Assembly: GCF_044762745.1 (NCBI RefSeq)
Contig: NZ_JBIWEX010000003.1
Location: 168,523-232,522 of the forward strand
Length of the DNA stretch: 64,000 nt
Origin: Psychrobacillus sp044762745
Lineage (GTDB): Bacteria; Bacillota; Bacilli; Bacillales_A; Planococcaceae
Direction: 5' to 3'
Shown here: one piece after another, positions 25,457 to 32,889 of the stretch
How the letters are laid out: every line of letters begins with the position of its first letter
Position numbering within the stretch: position 1 is the first letter of the stretch
Notes under the pieces: generated by a model
The model's database searches: none
What the model was told of the DNA's origin: nothing
What the model saw: only the letters and a program-made list of their open reading frames with translations
Translations under genes and position numbers: made by a program

Positions 25457-25797
25457 ATAATGTGTCGTAAGGATAGGATCTTTGAGTTTGTCGTGTTGAG
25501 CGGTCTTTTTGTCGTGCTCGGGGTAGTCTTTGTCGTGTTCAAAGGCTAGTTTGTCGCGTTCGCAGTGGATTTTGTCTCATTCTACCATATACTGTAAAAT
25601 TCAGAACTGATTAGTTAGTAATTTTCGTGGATTGGAGCGGAAGGGCGGCGACTCCAGCCGGATCAGCGAGACAGATGAAACATCACAACGTACGCGTAGC
25701 GTCGGTGATGGTTCATCGCTCACCCGGCGGAAAGCGTCCGCCCTGCAGCGGAAATCCCTGCGGGCACTAAACAGCGCTTTTTTTACGACGCACTATT
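25457..25797. mobile_element. MITE-like element C with one GC-rich arm, between rnhB and rbgA
   Basis: Candidate ends are ATAATGTGTCGTA (25457-25469) and TACGACGCACTATT (25784-25797), related to the ends of element B. It contains a single right arm (25632-25763) with GGGCGGCGACTCCAG at the left and CGTCCGCCCTGCAGCGG at the right. The arm's internal hairpin has stems CATCAC/GTGATG around TACGCGTA. The left arm seen in A and B is absent, and its place is taken by a 21-bp array. No gene is present. Confidence 0.55.
25487..25582. repeat. Five-unit tandem array with exact 21-bp period
   Basis: A 12-bp core, TTTGTCGTGTTC or near variants, starts at 25487, 25508, 25529, 25550 and 25571. The spacing is therefore 21 bp throughout, with 9-bp non-conserved spacers. 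The cores are TTTGTCGTGTTG, TTTGTCGTGCTC, TTTGTCGTGTTC, TTTGTCGCGTTC and TTTGTCTCATTC, so divergence increases to the right. No reading frame uses it. The period equals two helical turns, placing all cores on one face of DNA. Confidence 0.85.
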
Positions 25798-25887
25798 TCT
25801 AAACTATCCCCTTATCATAAATTTTACTATGTTCGAATGAACGAGAAAACCCTCTTTACCATATGGCAAAAAGGGTATATTTTCACA

Positions 25888-26739
25888 TTAATATTCATCA
25901 ACAAAATCAAAAGTCAACTTACCAAGATGTAGATTACGGACATCTCGAACAATTAGCTCCGCGACTTGATCGTAATCAATTTCTCCTCCACCTGCATAAC
26001 ATCTTCGTAACTTTCCAATATGGTCGAACGTTTCCACTAAATCCTCACTAACCTCTGTTAGCTGATAACGTTCTTCCATACGCTTTGGATAATGCTCTTG
26101 TAGAAAACGAAGCCCATAAACAGCTAGGTCTTCCATATTGATCACTGCATCTTTTATCGCACCAGTAAGCGCCAACTTATATCCAACTTGCTGATCTTCA
26201 AACCTTGGCCATAGAATACCCGGTGTATCGAGTAGTTCTATTTCCTTTTCTACTTTGATCCACTGTTGTCTTTTGGTCACACCTGGTGTATTACCGGTTC
26301 TCGCAATATTTTTCTTCGCAAATCGGTTTATGAGTGTAGATTTTCCTACGTTCGGAATTCCAACAATCATTGCTCGAATGGCACGAGGTTTAATGCCTCG
26401 ATCTTTCATACGATCCCATTTCGGCTTTAAAAGCTCTTTAGCGGCTTTGAAAACAGTTTGTAATCCTTTTCCTTCTAAAGAGTTTATCGCAACAGCAGGA
26501 TGCCCTTTTGACTCAAAATAAGCTATCCATTTTTTCGTCTGCGCTTCATCCGCCATATCCATTTTGTTTAAGATAAGTAATCTTGTTTTTTGATGAACAA
26601 CTTCGTCAATCATCGGATTTCTAGAAGATAACGGCAAACGCGCATCTATCAACTCAAATATAATATCAACTAGTTTTAAGTTTTCCGTTACTTCTCTTCT
26701 CGCTTTGGCCATATGACCAGGAAACCATTGAATCGTCAT
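25888..26739 (-). CDS. rbgA: Ribosome biogenesis GTPase RbgA (YlqF)
   Basis: RbgA is a circularly permuted GTPase needed for late assembly of the 50S subunit. The 283-residue protein starts MTIQWFPGHMAKARREV. The G motifs appear in permuted order: G4 LILNKMDMAD (about 55-64), G1 IVGIPNVGKSTLINRF (about 124-139), then G3 LLDTPGILWP. The C-terminal helical domain binds rRNA. It sits downstream of lepB with a 15-base gap. Confidence 0.97.
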   Translation of the reverse strand: MTIQWFPGHMAKARREVTENLKLVDIIFELIDARLPLSSRNPMIDEVVHQKTRLLILNKMDMADEAQTKKWIAYFESKGHPAVAINSLEGKGLQTVFKAAKELLKPKWDRMKDRGIKPRAIRAMIVGIPNVGKSTLINRFAKKNIARTGNTPGVTKRQQWIKVEKEIELLDTPGILWPRFEDQQVGYKLALTGAIKDAVINMEDLAVYGLRFLQEHYPKRMEERYQLTEVSEDLVETFDHIGKLRRCYAGGGEIDYDQVAELIVRDVRNLHLGKLTFDFVDEY

Positions 26740-26754
26740 TTCGTTCCACCCTCT

Positions 26755-27318
26755 TTACTTTACAAAACCAATATCATCCATTGGCCAGAACACGAAGTTC
26801 GTATTTCCGATTACCTCGTCGATCGCAACAAGTCCAATATGTCTACTATCTTTACTATATCTGCGATTATCTCCCATGACGAATATGTATCCTTCCGGGA
26901 TTTCATTAACTAGTGCAGCAGTCTCTTCTAATGTGAAGTCTTCCGTCAGTGTTCCTTCACTAATTTCACTTTTATACTGTTCTAAATACGGTTCTGGTAG
27001 TGCTTTTCCATTAATCAATAATTGGTCATTTTTAAACTCTACATGATCGCCAGGTAGACCAATTACTCGTTTAATATAATTCTTTTGTTCTGGTGCATGA
27101 AATACTACTATATCGTAACGATCTGGTTTGCCAACCATGTATCCGATTTTGTTAACAACCATACGATCCCCATTATGTAAAGTAGGCATCATGGATTCTC
27201 CGTCTACTACAATTGGTGTAAATAAAAAGAAACGAATTATTGCTGCTAGTCCAAAAGCGATTAAAAGGGCTTTCGACCACTCCCATAATTCATTCTTTTC
27301 CTTTTTTACTTGTTCCAT
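26755..27318 (-). CDS. lepB: Type I signal peptidase
   Basis: Membrane-bound Ser/Lys protease that removes Sec and Tat signal peptides outside the cell. The 187-residue Sip-type protein has one N-terminal span (about 16-34), the catalytic Ser42 in VDGESMMPTL, and Lys83 in YIKRVIGLPGDHVEF. The box-E motif GDNRRYSKDSRHIGLV is also present. The ATG at 27318 has GGAGG upstream. It is commonly found between rplS and rbgA in Bacillales. Confidence 0.95.
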   Translation of the reverse strand: MEQVKKEKNELWEWSKALLIAFGLAAIIRFFLFTPIVVDGESMMPTLHNGDRMVVNKIGYMVGKPDRYDIVVFHAPEQKNYIKRVIGLPGDHVEFKNDQLLINGKALPEPYLEQYKSEISEGTLTEDFTLEETAALVNEIPEGYIFVMGDNRRYSKDSRHIGLVAIDEVIGNTNFVFWPMDDIGFVK

Positions 27319-27403
27319 CAATTTGCCTCCTTTATTCACTCTCTATATTGTACAAGGAAAATTAGTTTCAAGCAAAAGGAATGACAACTTTTCTTTTAAA
27401 AAG

Positions 27404-27447
27404 AAAAAATGTTGTAGCAAAAGTGGCATCACCTTCACTACAACATT
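27404..27447 (-). terminator. Terminator downstream of rplS
   Basis: On the minus strand AATGTTGTAG and CTACAACATT form a 10-bp stem with a 20-base loop, followed by a run of at least five Ts. It separates the rpsP-rplS ribosomal block from lepB. Confidence 0.8.
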
Positions 27448-27456
27448 TACTTTATT

Positions 27457-27578
27457 GTCTAGACTTCAGCGCCTAGCCCCTCGGGGTCAAATGAGAAATA
27501 GCTGTGGTGGCTGAAGAACTGCCTCCTCGCTATTCCCCATTTGCCTGTCGGGGCTGTGACAGGCGCTTCCGCTTTTCT
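27457..27578. repeat. Hairpin repeat between rplS and its terminator
   Basis: A GC-rich inverted segment: AGCGCCTAGCCCC at the left pairs loosely with GGGGCTGTGACAGGCGCT at the right. Inside, GAAATAGC faces GCTATTCCC. The edges AAAAGCGGAAGCGCCTG (minus strand) and GGGGCTAGGCGCTGAAG match, from memory, a repeat common in Bacillus-type genomes. No reading frame is supported. Confidence 0.65.
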
Positions 27579-27585
27579 AAGACTA

Positions 27586-27933
27586 TTAGCGACGTTCTTT
27601 AATACGAGCTGCTTTACCACGTAGTTCACGTAAGTAGTACAATTTAGCACGACGAACTTTACCACGACGAACAACTTCTAAGTTTGCAATTTTTGGTGTG
27701 TGTACAGGGAATGTACGTTCAACACCAACGCCAGAAGAAATTTTACGAACTGTGAAAGTTTCGCTAATTCCGCCACCACGACGTTTAATTACAACACCTT
27801 CGTACATTTGGATACGTTCGCGAGTTCCCTCTACTACCTTAACGTGTACACGAACAGTGTCACCAGGACGGAAAGTAGGAAGATCTGAGCGTAATTGTTC
27901 TTTTGTGATTTCTGAAATAATGTTTTGCATCAT
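27586..27933 (-). CDS. rplS: 50S ribosomal protein L19
   Basis: L19 lies at the 30S-50S interface. The 115-residue protein has the family signature FRPGDTVRVHVKVVEGTRERIQ and FTVRKISSGVGVERTFPVHTPKI, and ends ELRGKAARIKERR. GAAGGAGAG precedes the ATG. Its own promoter is likely just upstream, as well as readthrough from trmD. Confidence 0.98.
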   Translation of the reverse strand: MMQNIISEITKEQLRSDLPTFRPGDTVRVHVKVVEGTRERIQMYEGVVIKRRGGGISETFTVRKISSGVGVERTFPVHTPKIANLEVVRRGKVRRAKLYYLRELRGKAARIKERR

Positions 27934-28022
27934 TTTCTCTCCTTCTCTAGAATGCTCTTACACACATTAACTGTTGCAGCGGAACACCCAAAATCAATAC
28001 TTTACATAAAAGTACATAATAG

Positions 28023-28051
28023 AATATATCATAACTATTTGTTACATGCAA
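28023..28051 (-). promoter_or_regulatory. Candidate sigma-A promoter of rplS
   Basis: On the minus strand TTGCAT (28051-28046), a 17-bp spacer and TATATT (28028-28023), about 90 bases before the rplS start and directly after trmD. The long leader may hold translational control, but no recognisable structure was found. Confidence 0.55.
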
Positions 28052-28789
28052 TTATAATTTGCTTTTTAATTCATTAATAAATTGTATTTCCGCTTCTTCT
28101 AATTCAACACGGTCTAATAAATCGGGTCTTCTTTCTACCGTTCGTTTTAGCGACTGCTCTCTTCTCCATTTATCAATGGCCGCATGATTACCGGACAATA
28201 AAACATCTGGCACTTTATAGCCACGAAATTCTACTGGACGAGTATAATGCGGATGCTCTAACAATCCAGTCGAAAAAGAATCTTGTTCATGTGATTCAGC
28301 TTTTCCTAGTACATTTGGCAAAAGTCTCACAACGCTGTCAACAACAGTCATCGCTGCTAACTCTCCACCTGTTAGAACGAAATCGCCAATGGAAATCTCA
28401 TCTGTCACCAAATGTTCTCGAATGCGTTCGTCATAGCCTTCATAATGACCGCAAATGAGTAGGAGTTCTTCTTCGTTCGCAAGTTCTTCTGCTTTTTGTT
28501 GCGTAAATCGCTCTCCTTGAGGGCAAAGAAGAATAATACGTCGTTTGTGTTCCCTTTGTGTAATAAGCGCTTCTACTGCATTAAAAATAGGTTCTGGCTT
28601 CAACACCATACCAGCACCGCCGCCATATGGATAATCATCTACTTGATGATGTTTATTGCCAGAAAAGTCTCGGAAGTTTACTACGTTAATCGCAACTTCC
28701 TCTTTTTCCTGCGCTTTTTTCAAAATAGAGGAATTAAAAACTCCCGTAAACATCTCTGGAAAAAGCGAAAGAATATGAATGTTCATCAT
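28052..28789 (-). CDS. trmD: tRNA (guanine-N1-)-methyltransferase TrmD
   Basis: TrmD makes m1G37 in tRNAs and prevents frameshifting. The 245-residue SPOUT enzyme has the N-terminal MNIHILSLFPEMF, the DYPYGGGAGMVLKPEP loop, and the trefoil-knot cofactor site ICGHYEGYDERIREHL...EISIGDFVLTGGELAA. It overlaps rimM by four bases, as is usual in the rpsP-rimM-trmD-rplS cluster. Confidence 0.98.
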   Translation of the reverse strand: MMNIHILSLFPEMFTGVFNSSILKKAQEKEEVAINVVNFRDFSGNKHHQVDDYPYGGGAGMVLKPEPIFNAVEALITQREHKRRIILLCPQGERFTQQKAEELANEEELLLICGHYEGYDERIREHLVTDEISIGDFVLTGGELAAMTVVDSVVRLLPNVLGKAESHEQDSFSTGLLEHPHYTRPVEFRGYKVPDVLLSGNHAAIDKWRREQSLKRTVERRPDLLDRVELEEAEIQFINELKSKL

Positions 28790-29301
28790 GATAACAAACC
28801 ATCCAGCACGTCAATCGTGATTTTTTTATTTGCAATATCGACCGTTTTAACAACGTCCTCGATATACGGGATATAATGTGTTTTTCCTTTTACAGGTTGC
28901 ACTGCCCAAACGTCATTTGCTCCTGTTTGAATGATTTCCGTAACAGTCCCTATATCTTCGCCTTCTAAAGATACAACAGAACATCCAATAATTTCGTGGT
29001 AATAAAATTCATTCTCTTCTAAATCAGAAAGATATTTTTCTGATACTTTTAATACAGCATCACGGAAAGCTTCTACGTCTTTTAATAATGTATATCCCTC
29101 AAATGTTAATAAATCAAAGTTTTTATGCTTTCGATGACTAGCCACTTTGACAATAATCGGTTTAGATCCATCTGCTTTATAAAGTCCAAGCTCGCTACCT
29201 ACTTCATAGCGTTCATCTGCAAAGTCAGTAGTTGAAATAACGCGAACTTCTCCCCAAATACCATGCGTGTTTACAATTTTCCCGACATTAAACCATTCCA
29301 T
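28786..29301 (-). CDS. rimM: Ribosome maturation factor RimM
   Basis: RimM binds S19 and assists maturation of the 30S head. The 171-residue protein has the N-terminal barrel (NVGKIVNTHGIWGEVRVIS) and the C-terminal PRC-barrel (FYYHEIIGCSVVSLEGEDIGTV, ending HYIPYIEDVVKTVDIANKKI). AGGAGG precedes the ATG. It follows khpA, with a repeat in the gap where ylqD stands in B. subtilis. Confidence 0.97.
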   Translation of the reverse strand: MEWFNVGKIVNTHGIWGEVRVISTTDFADERYEVGSELGLYKADGSKPIIVKVASHRKHKNFDLLTFEGYTLLKDVEAFRDAVLKVSEKYLSDLEENEFYYHEIIGCSVVSLEGEDIGTVTEIIQTGANDVWAVQPVKGKTHYIPYIEDVVKTVDIANKKITIDVLDGLLS

Positions 29302-29319
29302 TAAAAAAATTCCTCCTAT

Positions 29320-29433
29320 CTAGAAAAGCGCAAGCGCCTATGTTAGAGGATTACAGTCTAAATTCGCGACATCGTGTTGCAACGACTGTATGACCTGCAT
29401 CCTGCAGGCCTCCGACAGGCAAGGCGCTGGACC
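29320..29433. repeat. Hairpin repeat between khpA and rimM
   Basis: Begins TCTAGAAAAGCGCAAGCGCCTA and ends with GACAGGCAAGGCGCTGGACC, related in its edges to the repeat at 27457-27578. It contains internal inverted pieces such as CCTGCATCCTGCAGG-like symmetry around 29395-29410. Non-coding. It occupies the position of ylqD in the B. subtilis gene order. Confidence 0.6.
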
Positions 29434-29437
29434 TATC

Positions 29438-29466
29438 AAAAAAGGAAGAACAAAGTGTTCTCCCTT
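29438..29466 (-). terminator. Terminator overlapping the khpA stop
   Basis: On the minus strand AAGGGAGAACA and TGTTCTTCCTT pair (one mismatch) around three bases, followed by TTTTTT. It begins within the khpA stop codon and would limit readthrough into rimM. Confidence 0.75.
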
Positions 29467-29698
29467 AATCTTGAATGTCGACATATGTTTTTTTCTTTTG
29501 GTGACTGCCTGCTGCTGAGTAAACAATAGTACGAATCGCTTTTGCTACTCGCCCTTGTTTGCCAATTACTTTTCCCATATCTTCAGGATGAACAGAAAGT
29601 TTATAAACTATACGGTTTACATTTTCCTCTTTTTCAACTTGAACTTTATCAGGATAATCAACTAATGGTTTTACGATTGCTTCGATCAGCTGCTTCAC
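29465..29698 (-). CDS. khpA: KH-domain RNA-binding protein KhpA (YlqC)
   Basis: A small KH protein that partners KhpB/EloR in Gram-positives and affects cell elongation and RNA metabolism. The 77-residue product is a single KH domain with the helix-loop-helix GKVIGKQGRVAKAIRTIV (about 41-58). The start is GTG, with GGAGGGG about eight bases upstream. It lies 15 bases after rpsP. Confidence 0.94.
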   Translation of the reverse strand: MKQLIEAIVKPLVDYPDKVQVEKEENVNRIVYKLSVHPEDMGKVIGKQGRVAKAIRTIVYSAAGSHQKKKTYVDIQD

Positions 29699-29712
29699 AT
29701 TGTCCCCTCCGA

Positions 29713-29985
29713 TTATTTGCCGAGTTTTACGTTATGGAATTTTTCCATAATTCCTTGTTCTGAGAACAAGTTACGTACTGTATCAGATGGTTTCGCACCG
29801 TCTTGAAGCCATTTTAACGCTAATTCTTCGTTAATTTTAACTTCAGCTGGTTTTGTAAGTGGGTTGTAAGTACCTACTGTTTCGATTTGACGACCATCAC
29901 GTGGTGAGCGAGAGTCTGCTACTACAATACGATAGAAAGGAGATTTTTTTGCTCCCATACGTTTTAAACGAATTTTAACTGCCAT
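29713..29985 (-). CDS. rpsP: 30S ribosomal protein S16
   Basis: S16 is an early-assembly 30S protein. The 90-residue product begins MAVKIRLKRMGAKKSPFYRIVVADSRSPRDGR, the S16 signature. The ATG at 29985 has GGAGGTG upstream and gives the standard length; the longer frame to 30012 covers that site and is rejected. Confidence 0.98.
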   Translation of the reverse strand: MAVKIRLKRMGAKKSPFYRIVVADSRSPRDGRQIETVGTYNPLTKPAEVKINEELALKWLQDGAKPSDTVRNLFSEQGIMEKFHNVKLGK

Positions 29986-30022
29986 TTTTATTGCACCTCC
30001 GAATAGTTTCACACAAGATAGT

Positions 30023-30051
30023 ATATTATCAAGCTTTTATTTGTTTGTAAA
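30023..30051 (-). promoter_or_regulatory. Candidate sigma-A promoter of rpsP
   Basis: On the minus strand TTTACA (30051-30046), a 17-bp spacer and TAATAT (30028-30023), ending about 40 bases upstream of the rpsP start. Confidence 0.5.
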
Positions 30052-30088
30052 GTGTTTTTTCTTAACACCTTATTTTTTTCTAAATTTT

Positions 30089-31444
30089 TCACTTAAAAAG
30101 TGAGTCTAAACCAGGCATTCTCATCTTTTTCTTTCCTTTTTGTTGCATGTTCGTCATTTGTTTCATCATTTTTTTCATGTCTTCAAATTGTTTCAATAAT
30201 CTGTTCACGTCTTGAATGGACGTACCAGACCCTTTCGCAATTCGTTTCTTTCTTGGGCCATTGATCACTTCAGGCGTTGTTTTTTCTTGCTTAGTCATCG
30301 AATAAATGATTGCTTCTACGCGATCCATTTGCTTTTCGTCGACTTTCGCATTTTCAAGCCCTTTAATCTTGCCTGCTCCTGGAAGCATTTTTAATATTTC
30401 ATCTAATGGTCCCATTTGTTTCACTTGACTAATTTGCTCTAAAAAGTCATCAAATGTAAAAGATTGTGTGCGGAATTTTTCTTCTAATTCCTTCGCTTTT
30501 TCTTCGTCTACATTTGCTTGGGCTTTTTCGATAAGAGACATCATATCTCCCATACCTAAAATACGGGAAGCCATTCGTTCTGGATGGAAGGCTTCTAAAG
30601 CATCCATCTTTTCACCCATCCCGACAAATTTAATCGGCTTTTGCGTTACGGAACGAATAGATAAAGCCGCACCACCACGAGTATCGCCGTCCAGTTTTGT
30701 TAAGACAACGCCGGTGATACCAATAGTTTCATTAAAATTATTCGCTACATTGACTGCATCTTGCCCTGTCATCGCATCGACAACTAAGAAGATTTCATCT
30801 GGTTCTTTGATCGCACGAATATCTTTTAACTCTTGCATAAGTGTTTCGTCAATATGAAGTCGACCTGCTGTATCGACAATAACGACATCATGATGCTCTT
30901 CTTTTGCATGTTCCAGCGCCTGTTTCACAATTTCAACAGGTGAAATGTCTGTCCCTAATGCAAAGACCGGTAAAGATAACTGTTTCCCGAGCGTTTCTAG
31001 CTGTTTTACAGCTGCTGGGCGATAAATATCGGCAGCAACGAGTAAAGGCTTCTTGTTGTACTTTTTACGCAGTACATTCGCTAGTTTCCCAGTAGTTGTT
31101 GTTTTACCTGCACCTTGAAGTCCAACCATCATAATGACAGTCGGAGGTCTCGTTGCAAAAGAAATTTGACTTTGCTCGCCGCCCATTAACTCCGTTAGTT
31201 CATCTTTAACGATCTTAATGACATGTTGACCAGGAGTTAAGCTTTTCATCACTTCTTGACCAACTGCTCGTTCGGATACGTTTTTGACAAATTCTTTTAC
31301 TACTTTTAAGTTAACGTCTGCTTCGATTAACGCACGCCTTACGTCTTTCATCATTTCTTTAACGTCTGCTTCAGAAATTTTTCCTTTGCCTTTGATTTTC
31401 TGAAGCGTCCCTTGGAGTCGCTCAGCTAATCCTTCAAATGCCAT
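30089..31444 (-). CDS. ffh: Signal recognition particle protein Ffh
   Basis: The SRP GTPase binds signal sequences on nascent membrane and secreted proteins. The 451-residue protein has an N domain and a G domain with GLQGAGKTTTTGKLA (about 108-122), DTAGRL and TKLDGDTRGGAAL. The C-terminal M domain is methionine-rich (MKKMMKQMTNMQQKGKKKM). GGAGG precedes the ATG. It follows ylxM by 12 bases. Confidence 0.98.
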   Translation of the reverse strand: MAFEGLAERLQGTLQKIKGKGKISEADVKEMMKDVRRALIEADVNLKVVKEFVKNVSERAVGQEVMKSLTPGQHVIKIVKDELTELMGGEQSQISFATRPPTVIMMVGLQGAGKTTTTGKLANVLRKKYNKKPLLVAADIYRPAAVKQLETLGKQLSLPVFALGTDISPVEIVKQALEHAKEEHHDVVIVDTAGRLHIDETLMQELKDIRAIKEPDEIFLVVDAMTGQDAVNVANNFNETIGITGVVLTKLDGDTRGGAALSIRSVTQKPIKFVGMGEKMDALEAFHPERMASRILGMGDMMSLIEKAQANVDEEKAKELEEKFRTQSFTFDDFLEQISQVKQMGPLDEILKMLPGAGKIKGLENAKVDEKQMDRVEAIIYSMTKQEKTTPEVINGPRKKRIAKGSGTSIQDVNRLLKQFEDMKKMMKQMTNMQQKGKKKMRMPGLDSLFK

Positions 31445-31456
31445 GTATGCCGCCTC

Positions 31457-31786
31457 CTAATCCCATTCTTTTAATTGATTAATGAGTTGAATCAGTGTTT
31501 CTTCAGATGATTGTTCCTTTACTACTAGCAGTAGCTGGTCAATCGTTTCCTGCCGTTTTTCAAATTTCGTAAACAGATTAAGCTTTTCTTCATACTCTTC
31601 TAACATTGCTTCTGTTCGCCGAATATTATCATAAACTGCTTGTCTCGAAATATCATATTCTTCTGCTATTTCTCCAAGTGATAAATCATCTAAATAATAA
31701 AGCTGCATATAGCTTCTTTGTTTATCGGTTAATAAAGCCTGGTAAAAATCGAAGAGAAAATTCATACGAGTTGTTTTTTCAATCAT
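31457..31786 (-). CDS. ylxM: YlxM helix-turn-helix protein, SRP-associated
   Basis: A 109-residue protein of the UPF0122 family, encoded next to ffh/ftsY in most Firmicutes. It has a sigma-70 region-4-like helix-turn-helix (LGEIAEEYDISRQAVYDNIRRTE, about 38-60) followed by a coiled C-terminus. It is thought to act with SRP; the mechanism is not settled. The ATG at 31786 has AAGGAG eight bases upstream, whereas the ATG at 31792 is too close to it. Confidence 0.93.
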   Translation of the reverse strand: MIEKTTRMNFLFDFYQALLTDKQRSYMQLYYLDDLSLGEIAEEYDISRQAVYDNIRRTEAMLEEYEEKLNLFTKFEKRQETIDQLLLVVKEQSSEETLIQLINQLKEWD

Positions 31787-31858
31787 TCCCATCTCTCCTT
31801 ACCATTTTGAATGGTCTTACTCTAGTTTAGTAATAGAAAATGTAACTGTCAAGTAATT

Positions 31859-32875
31859 TTACTTGTCTTCTTCATTTTCATGCTCTAGGCCTTCTGCGAA
31901 AAGTCCATATACATATTTCTCTGCATCAAATGGTTGTAAATCATCCATTTGTTCTCCAAGACCAACGAATTTTACTGGTATATGCAATTTCGTGCGAATA
32001 GCTAACACGATACCACCTTTTGCAGTACCATCTAACTTTGTTAATACGATACCCGTAACATTTGTTGCTTCTTTAAACGTTTGCGCTTGCACAAGTGCAT
32101 TTTGACCTGTCGTAGCGTCAAGCGCAAGTAAAACTTCATGTGGAGCGTTCGGTATTTCCCGAGAAATAACGCGATGAATTTTTTCTAATTCATTCATTAA
32201 GTTTACTTTGTTTTGAAGACGACCAGCAGTATCACATATTAATACATCTGCATTTCTCGTTTTGGCTGCTCTAATAGCATCGTACATAACCGCAGCAGGG
32301 TCAGAGCCTTCCGCTTGTTTAATCACTTCTACACCTACTCTGTCGCCCCAAACTTGAAGTTGGTCAATAGCACCTGCACGGAATGTGTCTCCTGCAGCGA
32401 GCATTACTTTCTTCCCTTCACCTTTTAGACGATGCGCTAGTTTTCCTATCGTAGTAGTTTTCCCAACACCATTTACACCGACGAATAAAATAACAGATAA
32501 TCCCTCTTCTTCCAGTTTTAAATCTGTTATATTTTCATCGCCCGCTTCATAAATTTCTACTAATTTTTCCGAAATAACCGACTGGATTCCCGCAGTGTCC
32601 TTTATGTTTTTTCGCTGTACTTCAAAGCGTAATGCTTCCATTAGCTCATCTACCGTTTCAAAACCAACGTCTGCTTGCAGTAAAATTTCTTCCAATTCTT
32701 CGAAAAAATCTTCATCTACTTTACGATACTTCGCAACAAGGTCATTTACTTTAGAAGTAAACTGGTTTCTCGTTTTTGCTAATCCTTCTTTAAACTTATT
32801 TGTAATCGTAACCGTCTCTTGGACTTCTTCTGTTGTCCCAAGCATTTTCTCTTTTAACTTTTTAAAAAAACTCAT
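31859..32875 (-). CDS. ftsY: Signal recognition particle receptor FtsY
   Basis: FtsY is the membrane-associated SRP receptor GTPase. The 338-residue protein has a short charged N-terminus without the long acidic A domain of E. coli. The NG domain contains GVNGVGKTTTIGKLAHRL (about 136-153), DTAGRLQNKVNLM and TKLDGTAKGGIVL, and ends with KFVGLGEQMDDLQPFD. The gene follows smc by 14 bases. AGGAG lies before the ATG. Confidence 0.98.
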   Translation of the reverse strand: MSFFKKLKEKMLGTTEEVQETVTITNKFKEGLAKTRNQFTSKVNDLVAKYRKVDEDFFEELEEILLQADVGFETVDELMEALRFEVQRKNIKDTAGIQSVISEKLVEIYEAGDENITDLKLEEEGLSVILFVGVNGVGKTTTIGKLAHRLKGEGKKVMLAAGDTFRAGAIDQLQVWGDRVGVEVIKQAEGSDPAAVMYDAIRAAKTRNADVLICDTAGRLQNKVNLMNELEKIHRVISREIPNAPHEVLLALDATTGQNALVQAQTFKEATNVTGIVLTKLDGTAKGGIVLAIRTKLHIPVKFVGLGEQMDDLQPFDAEKYVYGLFAEGLEHENEEDK

Positions 32876-32889
32876 CCGTATAAACTCCT

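Noticed and set aside
25487..25582. CRISPR array
   Set aside because: The repeat core is only 12 bp, spacers are 9 bp, the period is 21 bp and no cas gene is near. All sizes are far below CRISPR values.
29338..29526. 62-codon minus-strand frame across the repeat between khpA and rimM
   Set aside because: It overlaps khpA and the hairpin repeat, resembles no ylqD product and has no start signal.
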